Source of the DNA: a bacterium 210917-DFI.7.65
GTDB taxonomy: Bacteria; Bacillota; Clostridia; Oscillospirales; Oscillospiraceae
Length of the DNA stretch: 64,000 nt
Assembly (NCBI GenBank): GCA_020555865.1
Contig: JAJCJJ010000001.1
Location: 434,001-498,000, forward strand
Reading direction: 5' to 3'
Both the position numbers and the translations under genes were made by a program. This document shows positions 63,956 through 64,000 of the stretch, in pieces. Under the pieces are notes generated by a model. That model ran no database searches and was not told the origin of the DNA. It saw only the letters and a program-made list of their open reading frames with translations. Within the stretch, counting starts at the first letter, position 1, and every line of letters starts with the position of its first letter.

Positions 63956-64000
63956 CGTTAAGAAAACAGGCTATATTACCAGTAATTATTTTTAGCAACC

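Overview
The window looks like a chromosomal segment of a Gram-positive, spore-forming, strictly anaerobic gut-type Clostridia, most likely Oscillospirales. This is inferred from the CtsR/McsA/ClpC stress operon, a GerA/SpoVAF-type germination protein, oxygen-sensitive glycyl-radical enzymes with their activases, an S-layer-homology protein, a teichoic-acid-type cluster and the moderately high GC. No species can be named from the sequence alone.

Layout. 1-3.4 kb: end of ctsR, then mcsA and clpC, with no mcsB. 3.5-5.4 kb: a large membrane protein. 5.6-11 kb: a sigma-54 activator gene broken by an amber codon, a textbook sigma-54 promoter, and an operon for an acyl-CoA:acetate CoA-transferase, a beta-keto acid cleavage enzyme (BKACE) and a short-chain fatty acid transporter. 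11-17.6 kb: an ECF sigma/anti-sigma pair whose sigma gene has ACG where ATG is expected, a NodB deacetylase, purA, a DUF3298-like gene, and a yerC-like/methyltransferase/hslO run. 17.8-18.3 kb: five tRNA genes behind a perfect consensus promoter. 18.9-32 kb: the most distinctive part, two divergent glycyl-radical enzyme systems. The minus-strand one (activase plus an 806-aa enzyme) has no assigned substrate. The plus-strand one is a 4-hydroxyphenylacetate decarboxylase operon (hpdB, hpdC, an MFS transporter, hpdA), predicted to make p-cresol. A frameshifted PocR-LuxR regulator and a histidine kinase/response regulator pair follow.

32-43 kb: germination protein, acetyltransferase plus a truncated remnant, DUF5713 protein, PepV-type dipeptidase, a MacAB-like export operon and an SLH protein. 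43-48 kb: argS, DUF1934, murI, a small hypothetical gene and a MalY/PatB aminotransferase. 48.4-53.3 kb: an isolated eutS-eutP pair facing ackA, tmcAL divergent from ackA, and a DUF3298-like lipoprotein. 53.4-62.8 kb: a rhomboid-like protein, metK, then a tightly coupled surface-polymer operon (two tandem O-antigen-ligase-like paralogues, GT2, flippase, TagB/F-like, tagD). 62.9-64 kb: tRNA-Pro followed by AT-richer, poorly recognisable sequence that may be the edge of an acquired segment.

Common threads are anaerobic acid metabolism (CoA-transferase/BKACE, decarboxylation of 4-hydroxyphenylacetate, acetate kinase, acetate-using TmcAL, EutP) and an unusual number of damaged or oddly started genes, several of them regulatory. 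These may be real decay, strain variation or sequence error.
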